This document shows, piece by piece, positions 19,821 to 29,244 of a stretch of DNA of 64,000 bases. Every line of letters starts with the position of its first letter. Positions within the stretch are counted from its first letter, which is position 1. The translations under genes and the position numbers were made by a program. The notes under the pieces are model-generated. The model ran no database searches. It saw nothing but the letters and a program-made list of their open reading frames with translations, and was not told the origin of the DNA. Source of the DNA: Clostridium pasteurianum DSM 525 = ATCC 6013 (GTDB taxonomy: Bacteria > Bacillota > Clostridia > Clostridiales > Clostridiaceae); the NCBI RefSeq assembly GCF_000807255.1, contig NZ_CP009268.1, positions 588,384 through 652,383 of the forward strand, given 5' to 3'.

Positions 19821-20128
19821 TTGAAAAATATATTTTTAGCATATAATATATTTTTGGGATTAGTATATAGTAAAATATTACGAAAATAAATATAAAACTT
19901 AACTAGTTATTGAAAAGGGTACTGTGTATAGTATATATTATTTATAATGAATGTAATTTGAAGTGATTATTTGAATTTCAATGTAGGTATGTTCCAAATT
20001 TAAATATCTTTAGGCAGGTTAAAAGTTATTGAAGATAATAACTTTAATAAAATAGTATTATAATTATAGTTGAAATTAAATTTACTTTAAGAAAGTTGGT
20101 TGATATACCATAATAAATAAGGAAGTGA

Positions 20129-21124
<996 letters not shown>

Positions 21125-21278
21125 GTGAATTGTTGATGAGGTTAGTTCACTAACTGGTGAAAGATTTTCGTATTGCTAATGCAATGAAAAAACGAAAGAT
21201 TGCCGCATAGCGTCAAGGTTAAACATTTAATCTTGGCTTTGACTCGATTTTGTTAAGACAACTACTCTATATATAAAC
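21125..21278. other. Intergenic stretch with several fold-back sequences
   Basis: Contains GTTAGTTCACTAAC, a TCGTATTGC... / ...AAAACGA segment, and GTCAAGGTTAAA / TTTAATCTTGGCTTTGAC. No ORF and no recognised RNA family. Could be an RNA element or repeat remnant; function unknown. Confidence 0.3.
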
Positions 21279-21335
21279 AGAATTCTTGGCATCAGGCGGA
21301 GTTTTTATTCCACTTGATACCAAGAATTCTTATTA
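21279..21335. terminator. Bidirectional terminator between repressor and symporter
   Basis: AGAATTCTTGGTATCAAG-type stem of about 20 bp with one or two mismatches (arms 21279-21300 and 21309-21330), T/A-rich on both sides. It lies between convergent genes. Confidence 0.8.
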
Positions 21336-21409
21336 TAATGTTTATCCATAGATTTATTTTTTACTTTAATTAATATATCTGATTTCATACATAACACAAG
21401 ATTGTGCTG

Positions 21410-22819
21410 CTACGACAAATTAGTTGTTTTTTCTAATGCCACCTCTAAATCTTTTACTATTTCAGCGTGTCTCTTCTCTGTTAATTTAATTTTAAATAAG
21501 AAGATAACAGCTGAGACAATCATTAACGCTCCTGGTAAGTAAAAAGAATATAGTTTAAATGTTGAAATACCTTGAGCTGTTATATCACTTGCCTGTGCAT
21601 TTCCCATCATACCACATGCTACCGATATGAAACCTACAATACCATTTGATAAAGCACCTGCAATTTTATCTAACAATGGACGAAGAGATAAAGTTACTGC
21701 TTCGTTGCGAACTCCATTTTTCCATTGCCCGTATTCTATTGAGTCACTGATTGTCATCAACACTGATAAGAAAATTAATTGATATGGAAAATAGAAGAAT
21801 ACTAGGCCGATAATAACTAATACTAAATTTGATGATGCTGTGCTAAATAATAAATAGGAAATTAACATTGCCACAATACCAAGTGTATAGATGTATTTTC
21901 TTGAAATAAATTTAGTAACAACTGGAAATAGTGGAACAGATATAATACCACAAATTGAAGATACCACACCTACAATGGAGAAAGCTGCAATATTACCGAT
22001 TACGTATTGGAAGTAAAGCATTAATACAGCTGTTGTAGCTATATAGCCAATAGCAAACAAGAGGTATGATAATGACACCCACATTAATTGGTCATTTTTA
22101 GCAAGCGCATTAAAGGTATCTTTAACTGAAATTTTTTCTTTTTGTTGACGTAAAATACTATTATTTTCTTTTGTGCCAAGAGCGGCAATCCAACTTGTAA
22201 CACCGTAGATTACTGCGGCTATTACGCCAAAAGCAAACCATCCGCTAGCTGCTTGCCCTGAGTGACCTGTAAACACTAAAGTGAAGAATGAAACTATAGG
22301 AACCACTGCTAATGTTGTTCCATTTGATCCTAATGATGAAGCGAAACGAGCGATTGTTGCTATTTTTCCACGTTCTCTTGAATCTTCAGTAAGTGCGGGA
22401 ATCATTGACCAAAATGCTATATCTTTAAATGAATACGTAGAGTCTAAAATGATAAATACAAAAATAAATACAATTGTAAATAAAGTTTCATTACTTGTAG
22501 CTAATCCAAAGAAATTAGTAAATAGCATTACTAGGCAAATTGCACTGATTGTCCCACCAACACAAAGCCATGGACGGAATTTTCCCCATTTAGTTTTAGT
22601 GTTATCGATAATACCACCAATAATTGGGTCAAAGACAATTTCAACTAGTCGAATACCTACTACTAATGTAGTAACTAAAGCTATCATTTTAGCTTGAGTG
22701 GCCTTTGGAGCTCCTTCAAACATAGATTTTGTAACGAAAATCATGAAGTATGTGGATAATGTTCCATAATAAATATCATGTCCAAATGCACCTAGTGCAT
22801 ATGAAATTTTTTGTTTCAT
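21410..22819 (-). CDS. GPH-family sugar:cation symporter (LacS/MelB/RafP-like)
   Basis: A 469-residue, 12-segment glycoside-pentoside-hexuronide symporter. The N-terminus (SYALGAFGHDIYYGTLSTYFMIFVT) and the motif FDPIIGGIIDNTKTKWGKFRPW are characteristic. It lacks the C-terminal EIIA-like domain of streptococcal LacS (about 630 residues). It is divergent from galK over a 584-base region holding four operator-like sites. It likely imports lactose, melibiose, raffinose or galactose. Base usage is a little less AT-biased than its neighbours, which may reflect transfer, though this is only an impression. Confidence 0.88.
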   Translation of the reverse strand: MKQKISYALGAFGHDIYYGTLSTYFMIFVTKSMFEGAPKATQAKMIALVTTLVVGIRLVEIVFDPIIGGIIDNTKTKWGKFRPWLCVGGTISAICLVMLFTNFFGLATSNETLFTIVFIFVFIILDSTYSFKDIAFWSMIPALTEDSRERGKIATIARFASSLGSNGTTLAVVPIVSFFTLVFTGHSGQAASGWFAFGVIAAVIYGVTSWIAALGTKENNSILRQQKEKISVKDTFNALAKNDQLMWVSLSYLLFAIGYIATTAVLMLYFQYVIGNIAAFSIVGVVSSICGIISVPLFPVVTKFISRKYIYTLGIVAMLISYLLFSTASSNLVLVIIGLVFFYFPYQLIFLSVLMTISDSIEYGQWKNGVRNEAVTLSLRPLLDKIAGALSNGIVGFISVACGMMGNAQASDITAQGISTFKLYSFYLPGALMIVSAVIFLFKIKLTEKRHAEIVKDLEVALEKTTNLS

Positions 22820-22993
22820 TTTTGTTTTCCCCCTCTATATTTTTTTGCTGTGAATTTTATATTTTTGCTAATTTTTTTAGTTAACTTTACATAATCCTTC
22901 CACTAGAAAGTTCACGTTTCAAATGTTTAGTAAATATTTACTAGAGTAAATTACAAAAACTAGATTTATTCCATGTAATCTTTTGCAAATTCA

Positions 22994-23007
22994 AGAAAAG
23001 GTTTTCT
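22994..23007. promoter_or_regulatory. GalR-type operator AGAAAAGGTTTTCT (symporter side)
   Basis: Exact copy of the 5281 and 23281 sites, 175 bp upstream of the symporter start. Confidence 0.7.
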
Positions 23008-23059
23008 ATTGCCTATAATATTATTCTATCAAACATTTTATAATATTGCAATAGTTTTC

Positions 23060-23073
23060 ATAAAACGTTTTCT
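23060..23073. promoter_or_regulatory. GalR-type operator variant ATAAAACGTTTTCT
   Basis: One mismatch from the palindrome AGAAAACGTTTTCT. Second of the sites in the symporter-galK divergent region. Confidence 0.6.
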
Positions 23074-23218
23074 AAATAATTTTTATCCATAGAATTCACA
23101 CACATATAAACATATATGTGTAATTTAATAATTATGTAGCTTAATATTATCAAATAATGCAATAAAGTTAAAAGTATTTTTTAGTAAAAAACATAAATAT
23201 TTTAGTAAAAAATATTTA

Positions 23219-23232
23219 TGAAAACGTTTCTT
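23219..23232. promoter_or_regulatory. Degenerate operator/cre half-site TGAAAACGTTTCTT
   Basis: Shares the AAAACGTTT core. It could be a weak operator or a poor cre site; listed because it lies between two good sites. Confidence 0.35.
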
Positions 23233-23280
23233 AAAACTATTGCAAATATGATTTTTATTTGATAATATTATTGTATAGAA

Positions 23281-23294
23281 AGAAAAGGTTTTCT
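23281..23294. promoter_or_regulatory. GalR-type operator AGAAAAGGTTTTCT (galK side)
   Basis: Exact 14-bp copy, 110 bp upstream of galK and 287 bp from the identical site at 22994. DNA looping between them is possible but inferred. Confidence 0.7.
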
Positions 23295-23403
23295 AATATT
23301 AATAAGACTAATATTAATAAAACTATAATAATAAATTTTACTAAAATTTTAAGGCGTTATATTTAAAAATAAGTATTTCATAAGTTTTTAGGGGGAGTCA
23401 ATT

Positions 23404-24597
23404 ATGGAAATAAATAATTTAAAGGAAAAATTTACAGAGATATATGGAGTAGAAAATGAATTTAGTTTTCTTTCACCAGGCAGAATTAATCTTATAGGAG
23501 AGCATATAGATTATAATGGAGGACTTGTATTTCCATGTGCTTTAGATTTTGGAACTTATGCTCTTGTGAAAGTAAGAGATGATAACCAATTGAATTTTGC
23601 ATCTACTAATTTTGATTTAAAGGTTAGCTGTGATTTAGATAATTTAGTATACAAAGAGGAAGATGATTGGGCAAATTACCCTAAAGGTGTTATTAAAATA
23701 ATGCTTGACAAGAATTATAAGGCAAAGGGAATGGATATACTTATAAGTGGTAATATACCTAATGGGGCAGGACTTTCTTCGTCAGCATCTTTAGAAGTCT
23801 TAATTGGTGTAATTGTAAATAATCTATTTAATGAAGGAAAAATAGACAGAGTTGAATTGGTAAAAATAGCACAACAGGCTGAAAATGAATTTGTTGGAGT
23901 CAACTGCGGTGTAATGGACCAATTTGCAGTGGGAATGGGCAAAAAGGATAAAGCCATTCTTTTAGATTGCAATAGTCTTAGCTATAAATATGCAGATGTA
24001 AAACTATTAGATTATGATATAGTAATAATGAATACTAATAAGAGAAGGGCGTTAAATGAATCCAAATATAACGAAAGAAGAACCGAATGTGAAGAGGCAC
24101 TAAAGATTATACAAAAGGAAAAACAGGTAGATAATTTATGTAAGCTGACACCAGTAGAATTTGATAAATTAGAATATCTGTTTAAGGATGAAAAAATTAA
24201 AAACAGGGCAAAACATTCAGTATATGAGAATGATAGAGTTATAAGTGCTTTTGACAGTCTCAATAAAGGTCAATTAGAGGAGTTTGGAAGACTTTTAATA
24301 GAATCCCATGATTCATTGAAAAATCTATATGAAGTTACAGGTAAAGAGTTGGATACTTTGGTGGAAGAAGCATTAAAAGTTGAAGGATGTATTGGAGCTA
24401 GAATGACTGGTGCTGGTTTTGGAGGTTGTGCTATAGCACTTGTTAAAAAGGACAAGATAGAGGAATTTACAGAAAAAGTTAAGAAGACCTATGCAGGTAG
24501 AATAGGTTATGAACCAAGCTTTTATTTCAGTGGAATAGGGGAAGGAACCCATCAGATCTTTGAAACAAATAAGGTGTCATTAGAAAAAACAGTATAA
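23404..24597 (+). CDS. galK: Galactokinase
   Basis: A 397-residue GHMP kinase that phosphorylates galactose to galactose-1-phosphate. Signature motifs are all present: galactokinase signature SPGRINLIGEHIDYNGG (about residues 24-40), ATP-binding PNGAGLSSSASLEV (~120), and C-terminal GARMTGAGFGGCAIAL (~345). RBS GGGGGAG is well spaced. It is followed by a strong terminator and preceded by GalR-type operators. Confidence 0.97.
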   Translation: MEINNLKEKFTEIYGVENEFSFLSPGRINLIGEHIDYNGGLVFPCALDFGTYALVKVRDDNQLNFASTNFDLKVSCDLDNLVYKEEDDWANYPKGVIKIMLDKNYKAKGMDILISGNIPNGAGLSSSASLEVLIGVIVNNLFNEGKIDRVELVKIAQQAENEFVGVNCGVMDQFAVGMGKKDKAILLDCNSLSYKYADVKLLDYDIVIMNTNKRRALNESKYNERRTECEEALKIIQKEKQVDNLCKLTPVEFDKLEYLFKDEKIKNRAKHSVYENDRVISAFDSLNKGQLEEFGRLLIESHDSLKNLYEVTGKELDTLVEEALKVEGCIGARMTGAGFGGCAIALVKKDKIEEFTEKVKKTYAGRIGYEPSFYFSGIGEGTHQIFETNKVSLEKTV

Positions 24598-24610
24598 TAA
24601 ATAATAGCTA

Positions 24611-24655
24611 AAGAGCTGTCTTACATAATATGTTATGGAAGACAGCTCTTTTCTA
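24611..24655. terminator. Terminator between galK and levansucrase (convergent)
   Basis: AAGAGCTGTCTTACATAA / TTATGGAAGACAGCTCTT stem followed by TTCT on the plus strand and flanked by A/T on the other. It serves both convergent genes. Confidence 0.85.
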
Positions 24656-24710
24656 CAAGTTTTAAATTTAAATGTTTAAGCTCATTTTATAGATTTACAG
24701 CTGATGGACA

Positions 24711-26183
24711 TTATTTATCAATTGTAAGTTGTCCTTGTGGAAGGATACTATTTGGTACAACTGATGTTTTTTGTCCTTGAATCTTAAGTAAAAAGCTTGG
24801 TGCAAAAGTAGAATGATGATCACTAAACAAGCCTCTGTTTGTAATATAACTTGTTATTACCACATTATTACCTTTACGCTGTGGTACAGCAAAGTGAGAA
24901 TAAGTAAATGTAAGATCAGCTGGATCAAGATTCATGTTTAATACAAGTCCACTTCCGTTTAATGGTTTGTATGATCCAGTTAAGGAATCAGCAACAAAAC
25001 CTAACATGTATACCTGTTTATCATCTATTCCATCAATAGTCATTTTAGATCCTCTTGAATCTGTGAATAAATACCATTTACCATTCATTTTAAATATATT
25101 GGCTCTTTCAATTTCATCTGTTATTGTATTTGAAGTAATCAAAGGTTTCATGACTTTTTTTAGAGTATAGTCATTGTTCAATTCAATAATGCCTAATGCG
25201 CCATTTGCAAAAGATGCAAGTTGCTTTTTAGGGCTTTGCAGTAGTTTATCTCTTTCTGATTTGAAGAAGGCTGCGCTTCCACCATAATAAGCTCTATTAT
25301 ATAGAGATTGATCTCCTTGATAACCATCTGTTGTTCCTGTATTAGCTTCAAATACAAGATATTTACGACCATTATCTTCAATATAGTGAGGATCTCTTAA
25401 AGTATGGTTATCCCAAGTATTAGTGCTAGGATCAGATGCTTGGACAAATTGTGCAACATTTTGATATATTGTACCATCTCCGCCATCAAAGATTGATTTT
25501 AAATCCTCTACCCCTTCAATTTTAAGAGTGCTGGAATCTGGTTTAGATAAGTTTATTTGAGCTGTTGTTAATGTTTGCTTTCCATAATGTCCAGTTTCTA
25601 TTGACCAGCTATCTCTGTTTGTATAAAATAAACGTACTTTTCCGTCTTGCGTTAAAGTTGCAGAACCTGACCATTCTTCTGCTTGATTATGTAAAATAGG
25701 ATCGTCTGAAAGAAATTTATCGCTATCTTTAAATACTCTTCCAGCACATTTCCAGCTGTCAATAGATGTATCACCTATTTTTTGATAGAACAAGTAAATA
25801 TGAGTGTCCCATCCTCTTTTAGGATCTCCTGCTAAAGCAAAAACGATATTATATCCATGATAATTCGAAACTGTTCCATCACCATTTTGAAGCGGCCAGC
25901 TGTCCCATACATCTAAATCAATTAAATTGCCAGCTTCATCATAACCTTTTGCAGAAGGAATATTTTTTAGTGTAGATGCATCGAATTGAGGTACTTTAAA
26001 TTGTGCATTATTTTGCTGTGCAGGTATTTTCAGCATATCCTCACGTGTGATGTGAGAAATACCATAAGTTTCTTTGTAATTTGTACTATTACTTTCTTTT
26101 GCAAAAGCAAGAGATCCACTCCCTATTAGGCAGCTAATTAGAGTAGTACTAAAAAGAAATTTGCTAATTTTTGACTTGATCAT
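24711..26183 (-). CDS. sacB: Levansucrase, secreted, GH68
   Basis: A 490-residue secreted enzyme converting sucrose to levan and glucose. An N-terminal signal peptide (residues 1-28, cleavage after SLAFA) is clear. All three GH68 catalytic residues are in place: nucleophile D94 in VWDSWP, transition-state stabiliser D264 in LRDPHY, acid/base E359 in DEIERAN. The EWSGS motif (~170) is also present. It is very close to Bacillus SacB in motif order and length. The upstream region has no LicT/SacY-type RAT, unlike Bacillus sacB. Instead there is an unexplained inverted repeat at 26319-26354. Confidence 0.96.
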   Translation of the reverse strand: MIKSKISKFLFSTTLISCLIGSGSLAFAKESNSTNYKETYGISHITREDMLKIPAQQNNAQFKVPQFDASTLKNIPSAKGYDEAGNLIDLDVWDSWPLQNGDGTVSNYHGYNIVFALAGDPKRGWDTHIYLFYQKIGDTSIDSWKCAGRVFKDSDKFLSDDPILHNQAEEWSGSATLTQDGKVRLFYTNRDSWSIETGHYGKQTLTTAQINLSKPDSSTLKIEGVEDLKSIFDGGDGTIYQNVAQFVQASDPSTNTWDNHTLRDPHYIEDNGRKYLVFEANTGTTDGYQGDQSLYNRAYYGGSAAFFKSERDKLLQSPKKQLASFANGALGIIELNNDYTLKKVMKPLITSNTITDEIERANIFKMNGKWYLFTDSRGSKMTIDGIDDKQVYMLGFVADSLTGSYKPLNGSGLVLNMNLDPADLTFTYSHFAVPQRKGNNVVITSYITNRGLFSDHHSTFAPSFLLKIQGQKTSVVPNSILPQGQLTIDK

Positions 26184-26318
26184 TATTTAATCCCCCTAAA
26201 ATAATCTTTTTATTTGTTGCAGAATATATATACGTATATTTTTTGGATTTTTTTGAGGTGAATTAAAATTTAAATTAAAATTATTTTTGTTGCAATTAAA
26301 TTGTCAATTTGTAATCGT

Positions 26319-26354
26319 AAACAATTTTCCGTATAATCATCTGGAAAATTGTTT
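26319..26354. promoter_or_regulatory. Perfect 12-bp inverted repeat upstream of sacB
   Basis: AAACAATTTTCC, 12-nt spacer, GGAAAATTGTTT, located 136-171 bp upstream of the levansucrase start. No T-run on the sacB strand. Could be an operator for an unknown regulator or a hairpin in the leader RNA. Confidence 0.45.
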
Positions 26355-26373
26355 GCAGCTTCTTTAGCTATTA

Positions 26374-26475
26374 TGTGTAAAATCCATTAAGCAAATCATG
26401 GATGTCTTCGGTGGTAAATGGTCATTTCCTATTATGGGAGAGTTACATGTAGGAACAAAACGTTTCAATGATTAG
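26374..26475 (+). pseudogene. HxlR-family regulator fragment
   Basis: About 33 codons reading CVKSIKQIMDVFGGKWSFPI... then GELHVGTKRFND and a stop. This matches the central helix-turn-helix core of HxlR/MarR-like regulators (typical 'vigGKWtllIlreLl.gpkRFneL'). Both ends of the gene are missing and no start or RBS is present, so it is a relic wedged between sacB and the DeoR gene. Confidence 0.65.
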
Positions 26476-26497
26476 AATCTTTTAAGTATACGTAGCT

Positions 26498-27262
26498 TTA
26501 AATTAAATTTATATCATACTGTTCGAGCAAAGTCATTATAGTATTATTGGGTTCAGTTTCTGTAATAATGCTATGGAAGTCTGTTATATTTGAAAAATTG
26601 AAGATTCCATCTAGATTGAATCTCTCATTTGGTGCCATTAGATATAATTCTTTAGATATACTCATAATTGCTTTTTTAGTACCTGCATCTTCAGATAAAC
26701 CGGTACTAATACTTCCATCTCTAAGATCTATTCCACTACATCCTATAAATGATTTATTACAACGATAAAGTTTAATCTGCTCATTAGAATGAGAACCTAT
26801 ATTTCCACCCACAAAAGGGTTGTAATCTCCGCCTATAAAAATAATATTCATTTTTAAATCTCGATGAAGCAGGGATGATATTTCAACCATATTTGTTATA
26901 AAAGTAATATTTTTACTGCTTTGTACAATCAGTTTTGCAAGGAGATAGGAAATACTTGATGCATCTAAAAAGATTGTATCACCATCTTTAATTAGCTCAC
27001 ATGCTTTTTTAGCAATGATCTCTTTTAAATCTGTATTCTTTTCAACTCGCTTGAAGAAACTTTCAGCATTTACTATAGTACGTTTTATGTTAATAGCGCC
27101 ACCGTAAGTACGTTGTAATAAGTTATTTTTCTCTAAAACCTGAAGGTCTTTTCTAATCATACTTTCACTAACTTGGAATTGTGCACTTAAATTTTTTACT
27201 AATACTTTTCCGTCTCTTTCTAATAGATCTAAGATATGTTGGTGTCTTTCTTCGATAAACAT
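26498..27262 (-). CDS. DeoR-family transcriptional regulator
   Basis: A 254-residue regulator. The N-terminal DeoR HTH (ERHQHILDLLERDGKVLVKNLSAQFQVSESMIRKDL, residues 4-40) is followed by the DeoR C-terminal sensor domain that binds phosphosugars (GDTIFLDASS, ITNMVEI, FIGCSGIDLRDG). It is divergent from a HAD phosphatase gene. Three copies of a TGRGAATAAAYW-like motif in the 158-bp promoter region suggest autoregulation and control of the phosphatase. Confidence 0.92.
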   Translation of the reverse strand: MFIEERHQHILDLLERDGKVLVKNLSAQFQVSESMIRKDLQVLEKNNLLQRTYGGAINIKRTIVNAESFFKRVEKNTDLKEIIAKKACELIKDGDTIFLDASSISYLLAKLIVQSSKNITFITNMVEISSLLHRDLKMNIIFIGGDYNPFVGGNIGSHSNEQIKLYRCNKSFIGCSGIDLRDGSISTGLSEDAGTKKAIMSISKELYLMAPNERFNLDGIFNFSNITDFHSIITETEPNNTIMTLLEQYDINLI

Positions 27263-27277
27263 AACATAGTTTCCTCC

Positions 27278-27289
27278 AATTTATTCTCA
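27278..27289. promoter_or_regulatory. Candidate DeoR operator AATTTATTCTCA
   Basis: Exact reverse complement of the site at 27395-27406. It lies 16 bp upstream of the DeoR start codon, overlapping its leader. Confidence 0.55.
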
Positions 27290-27344
27290 CTTACTTCTAT
27301 TTTAACAACTATAATATTAAAATGCAATTAAGTTAATTGACAAA

Positions 27345-27356
27345 TGGGAATAAACA
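27345..27356. promoter_or_regulatory. Candidate DeoR operator TGGGAATAAACA
   Basis: Third related motif (9 of 12 bases identical to TGAGAATAAATT), in the middle of the divergent region. Confidence 0.45.
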
Positions 27357-27394
27357 AAATAAAATGATATTAAATAGTAATTGATTATATAAAA

Positions 27395-27406
27395 TGAGAA
27401 TAAATT
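27395..27406. promoter_or_regulatory. Candidate DeoR operator TGAGAATAAATT
   Basis: 12-bp exact inverted partner of the 27278 site, 23 bp before the HAD gene start. Confidence 0.55.
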
Positions 27407-27428
27407 ATTAGTAGGGGGAGTGAAATGT

Positions 27429-28214
27429 ATGAAAAAAGCAGTATTCTTTGATATTGATGGGACTTTAATGGATTGTTTAAATGGAATAACAGATATTACT
27501 CCTAGAGTAAAGAAGGCCATACGTGCAGTGCAAGCAAAAGGAAATTATGTTTTTATTGCAACCGGCAGACCATATGCCTTTCTAAATGAAGCTACGTGTA
27601 ATTTTGGATTTGATGGTTTTGTACTTACCAATGGATCATATGTAAAAGTTAAAGAAAAATGTATATATAAAGAATCTATTAATAAGGATTTTATAAAAGA
27701 GCTGGTATATAATGTTGAACAGCATAATATTCAATATATATTACAGGGAGAAACCTATTCATATATTAAAGATGAATATAAAAAATTACATTCATTCTAT
27801 GATTCCTATAGTATATCTAAAAAATATTTACAAGGTAATTATAATATTGAAGAAATAGACACATATAAAATCGAAATGTCATGTTATGATAAACAGGGAA
27901 TAGATTATTGTCTATCTTTAGGAAGAAATAGTGATTATGAGATTTATTCAACAGAAGGAGATCATTTTGATTTATATTCAAAAACAAATTCAAAAGCTTC
28001 AGGAATATTAAAAGTACTGGATTTTTTGAATATTCCACTAGAAAATAGTTATGCCTTTGGGGATGGAAAAAATGACATAGAAATGTTATCTACAGTAGGC
28101 TGTGGAATAGCTATGGGAAATGCTGATGATTATGTCAAAAGTTATGCTAGAAGGGTTACAGATACAGTACAAAATGATGGGGTAGCCTTAGAAATAGAAA
28201 AGTTTATTTTATAA
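27429..28214 (+). CDS. Cof-type HAD-IIB sugar phosphatase
   Basis: About 261 residues. Motif I FFDIDGT (nucleophile and acid/base Asp), motif II IATGRP, and motif IV FGDGKNDIEML identify a Cof/YbiV-like HAD phosphatase acting on sugar phosphates in the cytoplasm. The annotated frame can be extended to a GTG at 27420. The RBS GGGGGAG spaced 8 nt from the ATG at 27429 supports the shorter start. It is divergent from the DeoR regulator and followed directly by a truncated second DeoR gene. Confidence 0.9.
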   Translation: MKKAVFFDIDGTLMDCLNGITDITPRVKKAIRAVQAKGNYVFIATGRPYAFLNEATCNFGFDGFVLTNGSYVKVKEKCIYKESINKDFIKELVYNVEQHNIQYILQGETYSYIKDEYKKLHSFYDSYSISKKYLQGNYNIEEIDTYKIEMSCYDKQGIDYCLSLGRNSDYEIYSTEGDHFDLYSKTNSKASGILKVLDFLNIPLENSYAFGDGKNDIEMLSTVGCGIAMGNADDYVKSYARRVTDTVQNDGVALEIEKFIL

Positions 28215-28216
28215 TA

Positions 28217-28543
28217 AACCAGCTTCTTGTAACTGGAGGAGAATTACGGAAAAAGAGTATGTCTTTTGTTGGACAGTGGGCAGCCAATGCTATTGAAAGT
28301 GTACATGCAGATATAGCATTTATAGGTTGTGATGGATTTCATCCAGATGGTCCTTGTACTAGATCATACAGAGAATTAGAGGTTAAAAAGAGGATTTTAG
28401 AGAATTCTAAAGAAGTTGTTTTGGTAACTGATAGCTCAAAATTTAGTATAGATGGTCTATATAAATTTGCAACTTTTAATCAGATTAATTATTTAATAAC
28501 TGACACAAATATTAAAGAGTCGCAACGTGAATTACTTCCATAA
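28217..28543 (+). pseudogene. C-terminal fragment of a second DeoR-family regulator
   Basis: The frame reads LLVTGGELRKKSMSFVGQ, AFIGCDGFHPDGPCTRS, KEVVLVTDSSKF, followed by the family-typical ITDTNI end. This is the second half of the DeoR sensor domain only. The HTH and the first half of the sensor are absent, and the fragment starts right after the HAD stop codon. It was probably a full DeoR-type regulator before a deletion. Confidence 0.8.
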
Positions 28544-28960
28544 AATATTGAAGTTAGTATTGTATAATGGTTTCATTTTAAATAATAAGAAAAGTTCCAG
28601 ATTTTTATCTAAAATGTCCGTATGCTTAAATCATTATGATTATGTTAATCAGCTTATATGAAAAATTTAGCAGGAGAATTGCTTGATATAATTAGAACTT
28701 TGCTATATGTTCTATTCACTACTCAGTCTGCTGTGCTTATGGGCAATATGTCTACGTTGAAAATGGAGTGCGAATCCTCCAAAGAACAATCAGATTTGAT
28801 CTTGATAATATACAATTATATTCATTGTAGATATATGTGATATATAGCACTTTTATTTTCATTTCTCCATGTTATAAAATAAATACTATATAGCATGGAT
28901 TGAGATGAATTTTTATACGTGGATAATCTCACAAAATATATAACAGATAATATTACCTAT
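28544..28960. other. Degenerate intergenic region, no supported gene
   Basis: A 60-codon open frame near 28658-28840 has no RBS and no recognisable family. The sequence looks like decayed coding DNA. Nothing else identified. Confidence 0.5.
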
Positions 28961-28969
28961 AATCATTTG

Positions 28970-28994
28970 CAAGTAATGAAGCTGCTATTACTTG
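28970..28994. promoter_or_regulatory. Inverted repeat, candidate enhancer for sigma-54 activator
   Basis: CAAGTAAT, 9-nt spacer, ATTACTTG, 87 bp upstream of the -24/-12 promoter at 29081. The distance suits an upstream activating sequence; the binding protein is unknown. Confidence 0.4.
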
Positions 28995-29080
28995 TGATAT
29001 ATATTGCTAAAAAGCTTTTTTATTAGATGTAAACCCAGTAATAGTAATGAATAAAGATTTGTATAAAAAGTATTTTAAAA

Positions 29081-29097
29081 TTGGCACAGTATTTGCT
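29081..29097 (+). promoter_or_regulatory. Sigma-54 (-24/-12) promoter of adhE
   Basis: TTGGCACAGTATTTGCT matches the consensus TTGGCAC-N5-TTGCW completely. It lies 148 bp upstream of the adhE start, giving a leader of about 135 nt that contains the Rex box. Confidence 0.8.
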
Positions 29098-29189
29098 TTG
29101 TATACTATAATGTAAAGGCAAAATAGAAAATAAATCATATAATAAGGATTCACTATGAAATTATTAGAAGATTTATTTTTTACAAATGA

Positions 29190-29207
29190 TTGTTAAATAA
29201 ATAACAA
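29190..29207. promoter_or_regulatory. Rex redox-repressor box
   Basis: TTGTTAAATAAATAACAA matches the clostridial Rex operator TTGTTAANNNNTTAACAA at all but one position. It lies 37 bp upstream of adhE. Rex senses the NADH/NAD+ ratio and represses alcohol dehydrogenase genes in clostridia. Confidence 0.8.
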
Positions 29208-29244
29208 TCAAAAATATCAACATAAAAAAAGGAGTGCATGGGAT

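Noticed and set aside
22281-22697. 138-codon plus-strand open frame
   Set aside because: Shadow of the GPH symporter gene on the other strand.
28658-28840. 60-codon open frame upstream of adhE
   Set aside because: No RBS, no recognisable motif, in a degenerate region.
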